Numbered from the stretch's first letter, positions 11,609-23,367 are shown. The stretch is 64,000 bases of DNA from Dermatophagoides farinae (GCF_024713945.1 NW_027461516.1:1-64000); one strand, 5' to 3'. Notes: generated from the letters alone by a model not told the origin. Numbers and translations: made by a program.

Positions 11609-13246
11609 ATGGCAAAGCCTCATGATAAAACACAAGAAGATGACACTGATTGCAAATCTGAATTAGTATTGTCTCAAATACTTGAAAATGCAATTAACGA
11701 CGTCGCCTCACAATGTTTACTGTACCACGTCTCTAAACCATTGTTTGGGTCACATCTAAAAAAATTTTGGAACCGTAATATGCGTAATTTCCGTCCAGCA
11801 GTAGCTTGCTATCTGCTAACAGCGCCAGATGATCCGTTGAAACTGTTTTATGAGCCTTCTTCGGCTGACGAACTTCGCGCGATGTACGAAGACGATAGTA
11901 ACCTCAATTATATGTTTAATAAACTTTTTGCCAATGTTCATGCGCAGAAGACCTTAAAAAGTGAGAACAAAACAACATTGTTTGTTTCACTACCGGTTGC
12001 TGTGAAAGGAGCTTATTTACGAGTCACAAATTCTAGTGGAGCGAATACATTCCACCATCCAACAGATCCTGCGAGCAATATTATGTTCGAATATAAAAAC
12101 ATTAATAAATCTGAAGGCATTGAATCCGAATCTGACGAAGAAACAGCTCCGAACGTCCCAGACAATTTGTATGTTTACAAAGATCCGTGTCCAGAAACGG
12201 AACTACCACTAATTTCCTTCTGTGACACTTGGGGAAGTTTTTTGTCTTCCAGATTAGGAATTATCACTCTCGGTTCGGCCGAAGATTCGTTAATTGTTGG
12301 GCAACTATTTAGTGAAATATTTCGTGAGCCTATCACAGACGAACCATTAGAATTAAAAACAGTAGGTATTGAAATATCTTCGAAGCAGCAAGAACCTGGC
12401 GTGATTAAAACGCAAATTTTAGCGGCCAGCGATAAAGACCTACTGACGTTTTTTAAAATAACGCAAAAAATCCGATTTTTCTATTTACATCTGTATGTAA
12501 TTGCAAATTATCTACCTTCAGGAGGCTTTCCTTGGATTTTTGATCATCAATCTTGCCACATGCAAAATCAGTTGCTACTCGGACGGTACGAGAAAACTTA
12601 CAAGTCTTACTATAGACATGTTTTTGTCGACGCAATCGGAATAGATGCTGATAAGAATGTCTCGTTGTTGACCAAAAAAAAATATCCTAATTCGCAAATC
12701 GAAACTTTAACGGATTACGATGATTACGACAAAGAAAAAAACACTGTAATTAACTTAGAGTCGAACGTATTTTCAACACGAATAACGTTGAATTGCGCTT
12801 CATCTCGATGCATAGATCCTAGGTTTAAACCGATCGTTATGACAAGACTTCCTGTTTTTACTTTGGACGGTGACATGTGCAATTTCAGTTTTAGCTCTAA
12901 CGTAAAACCGATTCCAGTTGTTTACGAATTTGAAAATGCAAAGAACCGCATATTACGGTCTGGCTATGGAACTTTTATGCAATTCACGCATAATTTAATA
13001 TCATTTGTAGACAAAAAAGACAAACATTCAAAGATCGTCAATCTTATTACCAAATTTAAGAATCTAAATATAGATACTGAATTAAACCCTGAACATGTAA
13101 ACGATACTCTGCCAGTGAAACCTGATGAAGTTTCTATTGCTTCTCCAGATCGGGAAAATAAATCTTCTGAATGTAATATTTATGTCGATTCTAAACAGGA
13201 ATTGCTTGATTTACTGGAGTCAGAACTGTTTTTGAGCCAAAAATAA
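11609..13246 (+). CDS. Hypothetical protein, 545 aa
   Basis: I do not recognise this protein. It starts at an ATG after an AT-rich leader, 155 bases beyond the VPS13-like stop, and runs 545 codons unbroken. It has no signal peptide or membrane segment. The N-terminal third (residues 20-130) looks globular and helical, with several Trp, Arg and aromatic residues. An acidic linker follows near residues 170-190 (ESDEETAPN), then a mixed alpha/beta region with a conserved-looking GGFPWIFDHQSCHM stretch around residue 310. The last 60 residues are charged and ser-rich, ending in a leucine-rich helix (LLDLLESELFLSQK). Base use matches its neighbours. The 3' side meets the next gene tail to tail across a T-rich tract at 13245-13264. 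Confidence 0.8.
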   Translation: MAKPHDKTQEDDTDCKSELVLSQILENAINDVASQCLLYHVSKPLFGSHLKKFWNRNMRNFRPAVACYLLTAPDDPLKLFYEPSSADELRAMYEDDSNLNYMFNKLFANVHAQKTLKSENKTTLFVSLPVAVKGAYLRVTNSSGANTFHHPTDPASNIMFEYKNINKSEGIESESDEETAPNVPDNLYVYKDPCPETELPLISFCDTWGSFLSSRLGIITLGSAEDSLIVGQLFSEIFREPITDEPLELKTVGIEISSKQQEPGVIKTQILAASDKDLLTFFKITQKIRFFYLHLYVIANYLPSGGFPWIFDHQSCHMQNQLLLGRYEKTYKSYYRHVFVDAIGIDADKNVSLLTKKKYPNSQIETLTDYDDYDKEKNTVINLESNVFSTRITLNCASSRCIDPRFKPIVMTRLPVFTLDGDMCNFSFSSNVKPIPVVYEFENAKNRILRSGYGTFMQFTHNLISFVDKKDKHSKIVNLITKFKNLNIDTELNPEHVNDTLPVKPDEVSIASPDRENKSSECNIYVDSKQELLDLLESELFLSQK

Positions 13247-13368
13247 TTTTTTTTTTTTTTTTTTAAATCTTTATGAGGGCACAACCTAGATTGCTCGTAT
13301 AATAAACTAATTATTTATAAATCATTATTTATATGAAACCCAAGCTAGATCTAACTGTGAAAGTCATG

Positions 13369-15687
13369 TTAATCGATAAAGGGTTGTATAATATTTTCTA
13401 GGATATTTCTACTAGGTTGTTGAATGTTAAGTTTGCTACGCCTTTCAACAATGCTCAAACAATCTTTGAGTTTATTCTTAACATCTTTTCTATGGCGTGG
13501 TTGGTCTGGAATAGAACATAGACACAGTTCTAAAAGAATACGTAGAGATTGGAACATGTATTGTTGAGCTTCGTCGTTTTTGTTTGGTTGTAACGCCAAG
13601 TCTTCAAAGTTGAGATAGCTAATAATATTTCCAGCCAGCTCGTCTGGAATAGCTACATGTGGGCTTAAAAAATTGCTTACTATATTTAAGGTTAAAGTTT
13701 TGTCAATGGAAAAATTAATTTTCAATAGCATTTCTAAATTTTTTACAAAATAGGCAAAGGCAAAAGCTAGCCCTAAACGATCAACAGCCTCGAATGAAAC
13801 ACTATCGTTATTAAAATTTTGAATGTAATCAAAAATAAATTTATCATCGAAAAGCAGCTCCATGGTATTACATGGGTTTCGAATATGAAAAAAATGCGAT
13901 AATAAATATTCTTGAGTCAAACAAGTTGCTAGAGCGTCAGGAATTTCAAATGTAATATATCGTTTGTTAGAAGTAAAAAAAGTATTAATCTCATTCCACA
14001 TGGGATCAACATCAGCATCATGTGTTTTAAGCGTCACGTAAAAACCGTCTTGTTCAGTAAGATAAATGTAGTTTTCTAAAATTGAGACGTACGTTTTGCA
14101 CACCCACTCATTAGGTTTGATGTTTCTGCAATAAGCGTGAATGAGCTCAATACATACAAACAATACGTCTAAAACAAAGTAATAGTTGTTCTGCTCAATT
14201 TCACAGAGAGCAAGATAGTAACAAACAAAATACTTTATATCTACAAAGTTTTTGTTTTTTTGGTTTGATAGATTCCGTTCTAAAAATTGTTTTGCAAGCA
14301 AAAGTTGCTCAGAAGTTATTTTTTCTGTGCAAAAATTTTCTGGATAGAGATATTCATCAGGGTTCGTCATCAATTTTTCGATATCCTCGTTTAATATTTG
14401 TGACACAAATTGCAATTTAAAAATCAAGGAGACCATTTTCAACTTAGTTGGGTAGTAATATAAAAGCATGTCAGTGGCAAGTTCGAACTTTTTTTGAGTT
14501 AATAAATAATACAACAATTTATCTGCCGTCAAAGGGCTAACAAAGTTCAGTTTATAGCTTGCTAAATTGGTTGTGTCTTTGTATTTACAAAAAAATACAC
14601 CAATATTATCATTAAAATGAAAAACAGAGTGCGTATCGATTATCTGTTTGCAAAAAAAATCTTTTTCGCGATTGAAAAGACCGATGTAAAGAGTTGCTTC
14701 AAATTCAGTTTCATGAAGTTGTGAACTGTGTAAAATATGTGAATGATCAACATAGTTCGTAGAAATAATAGCGAACGTGGCACCACGAAGCAACTGAAAA
14801 TGAAGTATGTTTGAGATTTGAGCTGTGTATATTTCTTCATAGCTGGAAGGTGTCAAAGCGTAAATTTTGTTTGCTACGACAAAAATAATTTTACTGTGGT
14901 AAGTGCTATATTTCAGAGAGCCTTGGCAAATATCTTTGAATTCCCATTTGTTCACTAGAGACAGCAAGCACGTTCCAACATTAGAAGATTCGATTATGTA
15001 TGAGAATATCGTCGAATCAGTAGAAAGAAAAATTCGTTTATTAATCACAAGAATGTTTAAAATTACGCCTGAGAGTTTCAAATAGTTTAGTTTTACGAAC
15101 GATTTGGATTTTACGTCAAATAAAAGACCATGGACTGAACCGTCGTCGTATCCAAAAATAAAAAAATCGAGGTATTCTGAGATGAAGTAAGAAGTGAAGT
15201 TTGTAGGAAAATTAGACGCGAGTTCCGCAAAGAATAGCAAAGGCTGGTAATCTTTCAAACAAAATGTTTCACTCTGTAGGTCTGAAAATAAAAGATAATC
15301 GTTATAAGTTTCAAACGGAAACGGTTGGAGCCAGTACAACGTCATATTTAGCGAGTTGTTTGAGCTTGTAAGTACAACAAGCATGTGACGGGTTTCAGCT
15401 TCGCTTTTACTCGTTTTCACAGTAAGATAGTGCAATAAGACATTTGAGGAGTCTTTTGAACTTGGCTTGAATGAAAAGCATGATTTGTACTGCTGATTTT
15501 TCTGATCTTGCAACAAAAAATGAATTACGTTATCAGAAGTAGCTACTAGTAATCGGCGACGATCTATGACGACAGACTGAATTTCGCAGTTACCGAATTT
15601 TTCTGTGCTTAGTAGAGTAGCACAGTCGCAGCTAAAACTGTTAGTCTCGAAACATTGCAAAACTGACAAAAAAGTAGAATTTTCCAT
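13369..15687 (-). CDS. Probable beta-propeller plus alpha-solenoid protein, 772 aa
   Basis: A single exon of 772 codons starts at an ATG shared by no other gene and has a divergent neighbour about 210 bases away. Residues 1-390 are rich in short beta strands with repeated small motifs such as FIFGYDDGSVHGLLFD and KIIFVVANKIYAL, as in a WD-like propeller. From about residue 395 the protein turns helical (PLTADKLLYYLLTQKKFELATDMLLYYYP), with a long run of helix pairs to the end. This architecture is typical of vesicle tethers and coats (HOPS/CORVET, COPII-like) and of nuclear pore scaffold proteins; I cannot choose between them and no RING finger is visible. There are no membrane segments. The fold is inferred from sequence texture, not from a recognised family match. 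Confidence 0.75.
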   Translation of the reverse strand: MENSTFLSVLQCFETNSFSCDCATLLSTEKFGNCEIQSVVIDRRRLLVATSDNVIHFLLQDQKNQQYKSCFSFKPSSKDSSNVLLHYLTVKTSKSEAETRHMLVVLTSSNNSLNMTLYWLQPFPFETYNDYLLFSDLQSETFCLKDYQPLLFFAELASNFPTNFTSYFISEYLDFFIFGYDDGSVHGLLFDVKSKSFVKLNYLKLSGVILNILVINKRIFLSTDSTIFSYIIESSNVGTCLLSLVNKWEFKDICQGSLKYSTYHSKIIFVVANKIYALTPSSYEEIYTAQISNILHFQLLRGATFAIISTNYVDHSHILHSSQLHETEFEATLYIGLFNREKDFFCKQIIDTHSVFHFNDNIGVFFCKYKDTTNLASYKLNFVSPLTADKLLYYLLTQKKFELATDMLLYYYPTKLKMVSLIFKLQFVSQILNEDIEKLMTNPDEYLYPENFCTEKITSEQLLLAKQFLERNLSNQKNKNFVDIKYFVCYYLALCEIEQNNYYFVLDVLFVCIELIHAYCRNIKPNEWVCKTYVSILENYIYLTEQDGFYVTLKTHDADVDPMWNEINTFFTSNKRYITFEIPDALATCLTQEYLLSHFFHIRNPCNTMELLFDDKFIFDYIQNFNNDSVSFEAVDRLGLAFAFAYFVKNLEMLLKINFSIDKTLTLNIVSNFLSPHVAIPDELAGNIISYLNFEDLALQPNKNDEAQQYMFQSLRILLELCLCSIPDQPRHRKDVKNKLKDCLSIVERRSKLNIQQPSRNILENIIQPFID

Positions 15688-15895
15688 GGAAATTACGCTG
15701 AAAACTAAACAGCATTTTTGTTCATTTCAAGAAAGAAAACAAATTTTATTTTATTCTGACTTATTTGCATATCTGATTATTTCTATAAAAATAAAATTTT
15801 ATCTGTGTTCAAGAAATTTTTGGAAGTTAAAAAAAAAATGATTTTTATGATCTGCGGGAAAACGTAAAATTATCTTTGGCTGAAATGTTTATTAT

Positions 15896-18800
15896 ATGAT
15901 CGATGTCAATTATGACTTCAAGTCGTTAGATCTTCTTAGTGCAGACCGATTGAAGTGTATTCTGAACGTAAGTTGAGTTTTTTGCTAGTTTATTCAGGTA
16001 GAAGTAAAAAATATTAGTTTTTCGAAAGGAATTTACGGGAAAGACAACTTAATTTTTTCTTCTAGTTGTCGGTTTTTCTTAATAGTTCATTTTGATTATG
16101 AAGACCCGATTTTGTTATGGTCCATAAACTATAATAATAAAATCTCGAGTTCGTTTGGTTATAGATCTACGAAACTCAGATCAATCGAGCACAGAGAAGG
16201 TAACAATTTTATTAATTTTCATAATATCGTGATTGTTTCAAACGTCAAGAACGAAGACGTCTTGCTGATCTCTTTAATAAAAGTATATGTTACACCAGAA
16301 GAAGAAGTCTCACTGGTAGAAAAACAAGGAAATATTTTGCATATAAATACCCACAGTCTAGACAGTTCTTTAAAAAATATCGACGAAAATCATGACTACT
16401 ATTCTCTCATTACGCCTTGGAGTTTGGCTACATTGACTGGAATTGAAATTGTGGGATCCTCAAAAATATCAAAAAAACATCTTGGAGCAGTCAAAATTGA
16501 CCTGATTCCTGTGAACGATAATACACAACATAAATCTCAACTAGTGATCTCACTTTTTATTGACAGAATTTACATGTTAAATGGGTCAAGGTTAAATACC
16601 AAATATTCAACACACTGTTCTAAGCTTGATCCGTACCCTGAACTTGTTGACTGGTTAGGAAAACAAAAGGAAACCGTTAGATATGTAAAGCCAGAACCTA
16701 TTTATTGTGAAATCATTACCACGCACGCCTTGCCTGAAGCAATTAATTACTTGGTATTTATACCTGGAAACTTCATTACTTTTTTTTCCATGATATCGCA
16801 TGAAAAAACACTCGTGACCCAACTCTTCAGCTATATAAGCTGCACTCGCAACTTCATAGAGTGTCACACAATTCACAAAACTTTTTGTAGTGACACTATT
16901 AACAACAGTATTTTTTGTTCTAATGTACGACGAGAATTCGCCCATGACAAGCAACTATTGACAAATTTCTACGACAAAATTAGTGTTTCAAATATTTTTT
17001 TTGGCTTGTTCAACTCAACCGGAGATATCAACATTCCTATCGATCCCGAAGCTGATGAAAACTCTTTTTTTACTTGTTTTATGTCAATCTTGCCCACAAA
17101 TCGTATTGTTTTGTTTTGGGGTTACTTAAACAATAACGAATTCATGATGACTGAGAATAGTAAAAGTGTAAATATCTTTTTTTCCGAATCTCTGCAAACG
17201 TGCATTCAAACTTCGCTTAAAACTGACAAAAAGCAGGAAGAAAACATCATAGGTTATTTCAAATGCAACATAAAAACGATCCCACATAACGCATCTTTTA
17301 AACACAATATTTACAATAAAAACAACGCAAAGGTTAACAAATTGTTGCAATGTGATTCAGATACTAAAAATCTGCCCATCAATTTTTACAGAGAAGTAAA
17401 AACTTTCAAAAAAACTATAAACGAAAATATACAGCCGAAGTTCAATTATTTGTACGAATATGTGAATCAAAAACGGTGGATTTACACTAACTATTATTAC
17501 GAGTCTTGCTATGACATTGTGAATGAGAATGTTAATAATTTAAACGAAAATAATAGACTACTGAAACAATTTCAAGTCAGAGAAGATATTTTTAAATCTT
17601 TACTTGAAATTGACGTCAATTCTAAAACGGATTCAAAAGAAGTCCACACGGGCCTTTATAAAACTCCGGTTTCATTAAAGTATAGCTACGCAAGTGGTAA
17701 CGGACTTTATAATTGTATGGTTGGATCATATGCAAACTTTTATATTTACATCAGGGACAAATATGATGAGCCGATTCAAAACTCCGTTAATATTATTCAC
17801 ACTATTTTTGTTAAAGTTAACAATTACTTTACTGACAAGAATGCGCCTGCTTGGAGTTATTCTTTCAATGACTCTGTTGTTACCAATGAATTTAAAAATA
17901 GAAAGTCTAACGTGAAACCAAATGAAAGTTTCAAGGTTAGTATTAGAGAAACATATCCAGGCGATTATTTCGTCTCGTACAAACCGTCAACGGCTGGTCT
18001 TTATAAATTGTTTGTTCAAATTAATGGAGAGAACATATTTGCTTCACCTTACACAGTACGAATTTTACACGGTGATGTTTGTGCTGCAACAAGCTCTTTG
18101 TTTTGGACTTCGTGTTGTGCGTCGTTTAATAAAGAATCTTTTGCTTTTATAGAAAAGTGTATCAAAAACTACGAAACGCGCGAAAAAGTTCATAAAGAAC
18201 AGTATGTAGCTGAAATTTTATTGCAGTGGGAAAATGTAATAAAATCTTTAAATCGAAATAAGATTTTCATTATCATTAGAGACGCGAATGGAATTGAAAT
18301 ACCATATCACATATGGAAAAACTATCCTATTCAAATTTCACATAATGATAACGTAAAACTAATTAAATTTCCTACTGGATTGATCAAAGATGGAGTGATA
18401 TACTATAAAGTTCAACTAGACTATATTGACATGTTTAAACGCATGTATCATTCTAAAGAAAAAAATCACGATAATCATTATTGTTCTAAATATATAGATG
18501 ACATAATTCATATAGAAGTAAAAATTAGCAACGAACTGATTGGGAACAAAATTATGTCTACTGTTATCGAAAACATAAACGAAATTCAAGAGTTTATCGA
18601 CGCTTCGCATCGATATTTATCGCAATACATTTTTGAAATGATCAAGAAGACAACCAACTTAGAATTTGTAGAAACTATTAAAAACCAGAACCTGGCTTAC
18701 AATGAGTGTGAAGCGTTTATGCTCGATTTCATAGAAAAGTATAAGAGTTGGAAAACTTCGTTAGATAACGTTAAAAAACATATGAATGATTTTGAAATGC

Positions 18801-20299
18801 CTATTTCACAAGCTGAAATACATAATGCATGGTGTTCACTGCATAAAATGACAAACATTTTGCATAATTTGATGGAAAAAGAAAAGAATAAAAAAGAAAA
18901 CTTCATATTAGCTATCGACAATCAATCTCATATGTTTTCTCCCGAAATGATTAACGAATATAACAACTTCAAACGCAACAAAACTATTCTCAAGTTTGCT
19001 CTCACTGAAGTACGGTGGCGAATAGATGAAAAATGCAAAAATTCAATTGTTAAGTTACAGAAGACAATTAACAAATATATCAACTCCAACAGTGCGAGGT
19101 TAATCTCGCTGACAAATAGGCTTTCTAGCAACAACATACAATCAATCGAAGAACTAGTTTCTATTTATCATCAAATTTATAACGAGTTTTGTCGCAAAAG
19201 ACTTTGGTATTATGGACCAATATTAGCAAAGTCGCTTTTATTCGAGTTACAAAGTATGGAACTTAAGAACTTAGAAAAAAGTTATAATTGGCGACAAAAA
19301 AGAATTGAACAAAGAAGGCAGTCATACGATAACATCAGAAAAGAAATCGAAAATTGCTGGGACGAATTTTTAAGGTCGCTGGCTGTTTGTATATACGATT
19401 CTTTCAAAATTCAGTTTGAAAGCAACGATCAGTCTAGCGCAATGATCAAAGAAAAAGTTAACACTAACAACGCTAAGTTCGAAAAAGTTAAAAATATAAT
19501 TAAATCAACGTGGGACTTTGACAAGCTTGACGAGCCAAGTGAAAACAAGTCTTACGTAACTATTGCTCAAGAAATCAACGATCTGATTTCCAGCACAATA
19601 AATAAATTAACCATGGAAAAATGCAAAGCTGAAAAAGGTATCCAAATTTCTGAGTTCGAAAATTCAACACTACTTTCGTCTCCAGTGACGGAATTATACC
19701 TTAAAAGAGCTTACGATCTAAGTGCGAGTCGTGCGCCAGAACAAGAAAATGTTATAAACCGTTTGTTCAAGTTGATTCGCGAGTTGCTTAAACGCTTTAT
19801 TAACGTTGAAGAACTTAAAATAGTCACTCAAATACCTTATTTAGATTTTTTATTGAGAATGACGTTTGATTACTACACCAAAAATTCACCGCACTTAACG
19901 TTTAATAATTATATCGAATTACTAAATGATTTGAATCTTCCAACAGGTTTCAAGTCTGAAGCAGGGGTTAAATTGCTTTTTGAGACATTTGAGAAGTTTA
20001 GCCAACCTGTAAAAAATAAAAGTGAAATTGAAAAAAGAGTTATAGTCAGAGAATTTTGGTTACGATTAATAAACAGACTGTCACACATAACCGCTCTGTA
20101 CACCACGATTCTTTCTAACGATAAGATAAAGTTCGAAAATAACATTCTGTCCGTTTCGATGCCTTATCTAATGCCTTCAACAGCTGAATGTGTGACTTTT
20201 TTTATCCGATACTTTTTAGTTCCCCTGTGGGTTGATTATGTATTTAAGGATACTGTGACTAAAAGAAAAATTAAGAATTATATAAAGTCAGGAAACTAA
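15896..20299 (+). CDS. Filamin-repeat protein with long coiled-coil region, two exons
   Basis: Exon 1 (15896-15967, 24 codons from ATG) joins exon 2 (15998-20299) across a 30-nt intron with GTAAGT donor and TATTCAG acceptor; the frame is kept exactly, giving 1457 aa. Residues about 590-715 form one filamin/ABP280-type immunoglobulin repeat: YPGDYFVSYKPSTAGLYKLF followed by the hallmark ASPYTVRI. The 580 residues before it are globular and unrecognised. After it, residues about 740-1240 are highly charged and helical and look like coiled coil, and the last 200 residues are helical (LKRAYDLSASRAPEQENVIN onward). Filamin repeats bind partner proteins in cytoskeletal and ciliary scaffolds, so a structural role is inferred. 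No actin-binding calponin domain is visible. The stop codon overlaps that of the convergent BUD31 gene. Confidence 0.8.
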
Positions 20300-20739
20300 G
20301 CATTTTTTTGACCACTGCCAGCACATCCGGAACAACCGCAATTGTGGCATTGTTCTACATTGATAGCTAGTTTATTTTTATTAACTCTACAAATACACAC
20401 TTTACCAGTTGCTGTGTTTGAAGGATGTATGCAGCGTAAACAGCACAAGTTTTCATAACCGGTTTTTTTCCATTTAGCAATCAAAAGGTGATCGGCGAGT
20501 TTATTCTCGATGCAAAATAAATATAAATCTTTTGGAATGCATTTTTTTATGTAAAACATCTCGTAAATATATCGCGAACGATTTCTTAACAGAGAAGTAA
20601 TATTCCAAGTGTGTTGGTACTGGTATTTTCCAAGATTGTTTTCATTTAAAACATCTAAAATCTTTTCTTCAAACTGTTGAAGTACTTTCTCCATTATGGG
20701 CCAAGAACTAGGAAAATCTTTCAATTGAGCTAAAGACAT
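20296..20739 (-). CDS. BUD31: BUD31/G10 spliceosome protein
   Basis: BUD31 is a small zinc-binding component of the activated spliceosome. The 147-aa product matches the family's usual 144-157 aa. The diagnostic block is present: LIAKWKKTGYENLCCLRCI, then CICRV and the C-terminal zinc-binding CHNCGCSGCAGSG. The family's central segment is also clear (RYIYEMFYIKKCIPKDLYLFC). I place the start at the ATG giving MSLAQLKDFPSSW because this aligns with the N-terminus of known G10 proteins; a longer reading from an upstream TTG has no support. The usual basic N-terminus (PKxRRSRK type) is weak here. The TAG stop shares two bases with the TAA of the filamin-repeat gene on the other strand, so the two 3' ends must overlap. 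Confidence 0.95.
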   Translation of the reverse strand: MSLAQLKDFPSSWPIMEKVLQQFEEKILDVLNENNLGKYQYQHTWNITSLLRNRSRYIYEMFYIKKCIPKDLYLFCIENKLADHLLIAKWKKTGYENLCCLRCIHPSNTATGKVCICRVNKNKLAINVEQCHNCGCSGCAGSGQKNA

Positions 20740-20906
20740 GAAAGTTTCTATGAGCCAATTTAGTTCATGCCTTATTATTTTTTCACGAAAAAGCAATAAA
20801 TTTTGAAATTTAAAATTAAATAAAAACTATTTATGATTAATCATGATCAAAGTGTGGAAAACTAAAAAATGTTTTATCCACACTAATTATATAATTGTTT
20901 TTTGTA

Positions 20907-21440
20907 ATGAATAGAGCTAAAGAAGTTCCATACACAACTGAAATCAATTTTGTCACGTCTATTCAGTACGAAACATTTATTTTTTCATGGAAAATAGAAG
21001 ATTTCAAAAAAATAAGAGAAATAATTAAAATTAACTTAAAAAATCAGGTAGATCTGGACTCTTGCAGTCAAAATATAAACTATTTATTGTCGCCAGTCTA
21101 CGTTGACAGATTAGGTTTTGAATGGTGGTTAAAGTTCTATCCGTTCGAAAATAGATATTCAGATATAGGCGCAAGTTCGTTGTTCTTATATACAGATCGC
21201 ACGATATCTCAGTCCATAGTGTTTGACGCGAATTTCACAGTGACAAATATGTATCATGAGCCGTTTGACAATTGTTCTGAAACGTTTCATCTCAAAACAT
21301 TAGCGAAATGTAATAGTATTTCAAATATAGGCATCGGAAACTTCATTTCCAGCGATACTATTGAACTGTATGATGATCAAATAGATGAATTAATCATTTT
21401 GTGCGAAATGAAACTATACGAACATACACTACGAAATTAA
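20907..21440 (+). CDS. MATH (TRAF-like) domain protein, 177 aa
   Basis: The product starts MNRAKEVPYTTEI and is almost entirely one MATH domain. Visible landmarks are FSWKIEDFKKIRE near the N-terminus, LLSPVYVDRLGFEWWLKFYP in the middle and SSLFLYTDRT after it, which correspond to the conserved strand, the S-P-x-F..G..W.L..YP core and the S-x-FL strand of this fold. MATH domains bind short peptide segments in TRAF proteins, ubiquitin-specific protease 7 and cullin-3 adaptors. No protease, BTB or RING domain accompanies it here, so it would be a stand-alone adaptor. I chose the ATG at 20907; the upstream frame opens only at a TTG. The gene diverges from BUD31 with a 167-base AT-rich spacer. 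Confidence 0.8.
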   Translation: MNRAKEVPYTTEINFVTSIQYETFIFSWKIEDFKKIREIIKINLKNQVDLDSCSQNINYLLSPVYVDRLGFEWWLKFYPFENRYSDIGASSLFLYTDRTISQSIVFDANFTVTNMYHEPFDNCSETFHLKTLAKCNSISNIGIGNFISSDTIELYDDQIDELIILCEMKLYEHTLRN

Positions 21441-21558
21441 TAAAATTAAATTTAGAAATCCAAAAATTAGAAAATTCGTTTATTATTCACTCCTATTTTG
21501 TTGCGTTAATCAAAAAGCAGAAAGAATTTCTGTCAGTGATTTTAAAATAAACAATCAA

Positions 21559-22565
21559 ATGAATTTATTTAACGCATTAGAAACTGATGAAAATTGGTCG
21601 TTTTTCGACATTGCATTCAATTTGAACGATAAAATGGTACGTAAGTTAAACTTCTCACCCATTCTATATTAGTATCAAGGTATCTATTTTGACCGCGCAA
21701 AACATCAAAAAGACTTGAACAAAGTATTGAATCGAGCGCGAAACAACTGTATTAAAAAAATTCTATGCACAGGCGTTTCTTACAATGAGTCCCTAAAAAC
21801 TTTAGAATTGATTAAAGAATACCCACAATCAAAAGATTTTCTTTACATGACGTGTGGAGTTCATCCTACAGAATCGAATGAAGTCGACCAGTATCGAAAC
21901 TCCGGTGGACTTTTGGATAGTCTCAAATCTTTTGTGCTAAAACAACAGGGACTACGTCAAAGCTTACGGCGAATATGGCCTTGATAAAGCTCGAACTTCT
22001 TATTGTGATTATGAAAAGCAACTTTTTTTCTTTGAAGAACAATTAAAGCTTAATTCATATCTTCAATTACCGTCTTTTTTGCATTGCCGTGATGCTTATG
22101 ATGATTTTTATACATTTGCTCAGGAAATACCCTGTTGTAGCAAAAAGTTCTGGGGGTCGTTCACAGTTTTGACGGGTCTTTATTGCAAGCAGAAGAATTA
22201 ATTCGTAATAATTTTGACATTGGAATTAACGGTTGCAGTTTAAGAGATTTAGATACTCAAGTAGCTTGCTCTCAAATTCCTTTATCCAGACTCCACATCG
22301 AAACAGATGCTCCGTGGTGTATTATTAAAAAAAACGCACAGTTCCTGGAAATCACTCCGATGGACAGTTTTAGACTCCAAGATTGTTAAACCTACAGATT
22401 ATAACCTAGAAGAAGAAAAACCTGTTTGTGAAGAATAGGAATGAACCAATTTTGATTGCGCAAGTAGCAGAGTGTTTATACAGATTAAAAACAAACGAAC
22501 CTAAATAGAAGAATTTAAAGAATTTTGTAATTCGATTTACAATAATTCAGTCCGCTTATTTTTAA
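21559..22565 (+). CDS. TATDN1: TatD-type metal-dependent DNase, frame broken
   Basis: TatD proteins are TIM-barrel metallo-nucleases with 3'-5' exonuclease activity used in DNA repair and apoptosis-linked degradation. Exon 1 (21559-21636) ends ...FNLNDKM and a 36-nt intron (21637-21672, GTACGT...TATTAG) separates it from YQGIYFDRAKHQKD. Family blocks follow in order: CGVHPT, GEYGLD, LPSFLHCRDAYDDF, GVVHSFDGS, NGCSLRDLDTQ, LHIETDAPWC and a C-terminus ...YNNSVRLF, each where the family has it. They lie in different frames: single-base shifts are needed near 21955, 22131, 22144 and several times between 22370 and 22510. The order and spacing of blocks match human TATDN1, so I read this as one gene with either consensus errors or recent decay. 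Confidence 0.85.
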
Positions 22566-22605
22566 ATTAAATTTATTATCTAGAAAACAAACTAGCATTT
22601 GATCA

Positions 22606-23367
22606 ATGACAATCAAATACTTCGGGCTTTTATCTCTTAGTCATAAAATCCCTTTAGTTCAAAGACACTTTTCAAAATCAGTAAGTTATCTACATCATAC
22701 ATTTCGTTTGAAACTTAAGAGTGACGACGAGCTGGCAAAAATGCTTGCTGATATTATTTTGACTAAAAATAATATAGAACCAGCAAAGCAAGATTTTGAT
22801 AAACTAGAATATAACTTGAATTCAAAAGCCAGATCAGATATTTGCAATGTAATTCCAGGGTCACTGTTGAAAGCTTATGACGAAATGCTTGAGCAGACAA
22901 ACCTAACTTATGAATTATATGACAATTTTGTTCTTGTTATTCTTTCTAATTCAACATCATCAAATGTTTTAGAAATACTAGACGCATTGGTAGTATATTA
23001 CGCCGTTTTTTATTTCAATTTTAGGCGAAAAAGACATTACAGTCGGGGAAATGTTGCAGTACGGCAGACAACTGTTTGTAAAGATTAATTTATTTAATTA
23101 CAAAAATATCTTCGAAATAATCTGCGACGAAATGTTTGTAGCGGGATGCATTATTAATTTGATCAGACTAGTATACTTGATAACGCTTTACGACGTTTAG
23201 AACAAGACAACAACAAACAATTGTTTTTCGATTTAATAGAGAAATTCGCAAATACCACAGCAAAACCAATTTTAAACAGATTTGTAGAATTTACAGCCCT
23301 TATAGCGTACTTTAGAGTTATGCGATTTAGTTATTTAAGTCCATACTTGTTGCATCACGGAGCCTAA
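22606..23367 (+). CDS. Hypothetical protein, possibly mitochondrial, frame broken
   Basis: I do not recognise this product. The N-terminus (MTIKYFGLLSLSHKIPLVQR then HFSKSV) is basic, hydroxylated and free of acidic residues, which suits a mitochondrial targeting peptide; this is inference. Codons to about 22990 encode a helical segment ending LEILDAL. The frame then probably jumps a short intron or indel ending at TTTTAG (about 23024) into GEKDITVGEMLQYGRQLFVK. A further shift near 23165 is needed to reach LDNALRRLEQDNNKQLFFDL and a C-terminal LSPYLLHHGA. The combined protein would be about 240 aa and mostly alpha-helical. The exact join at 22990-23025 does not resolve cleanly with a GT-AG intron alone. 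Confidence 0.5.
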
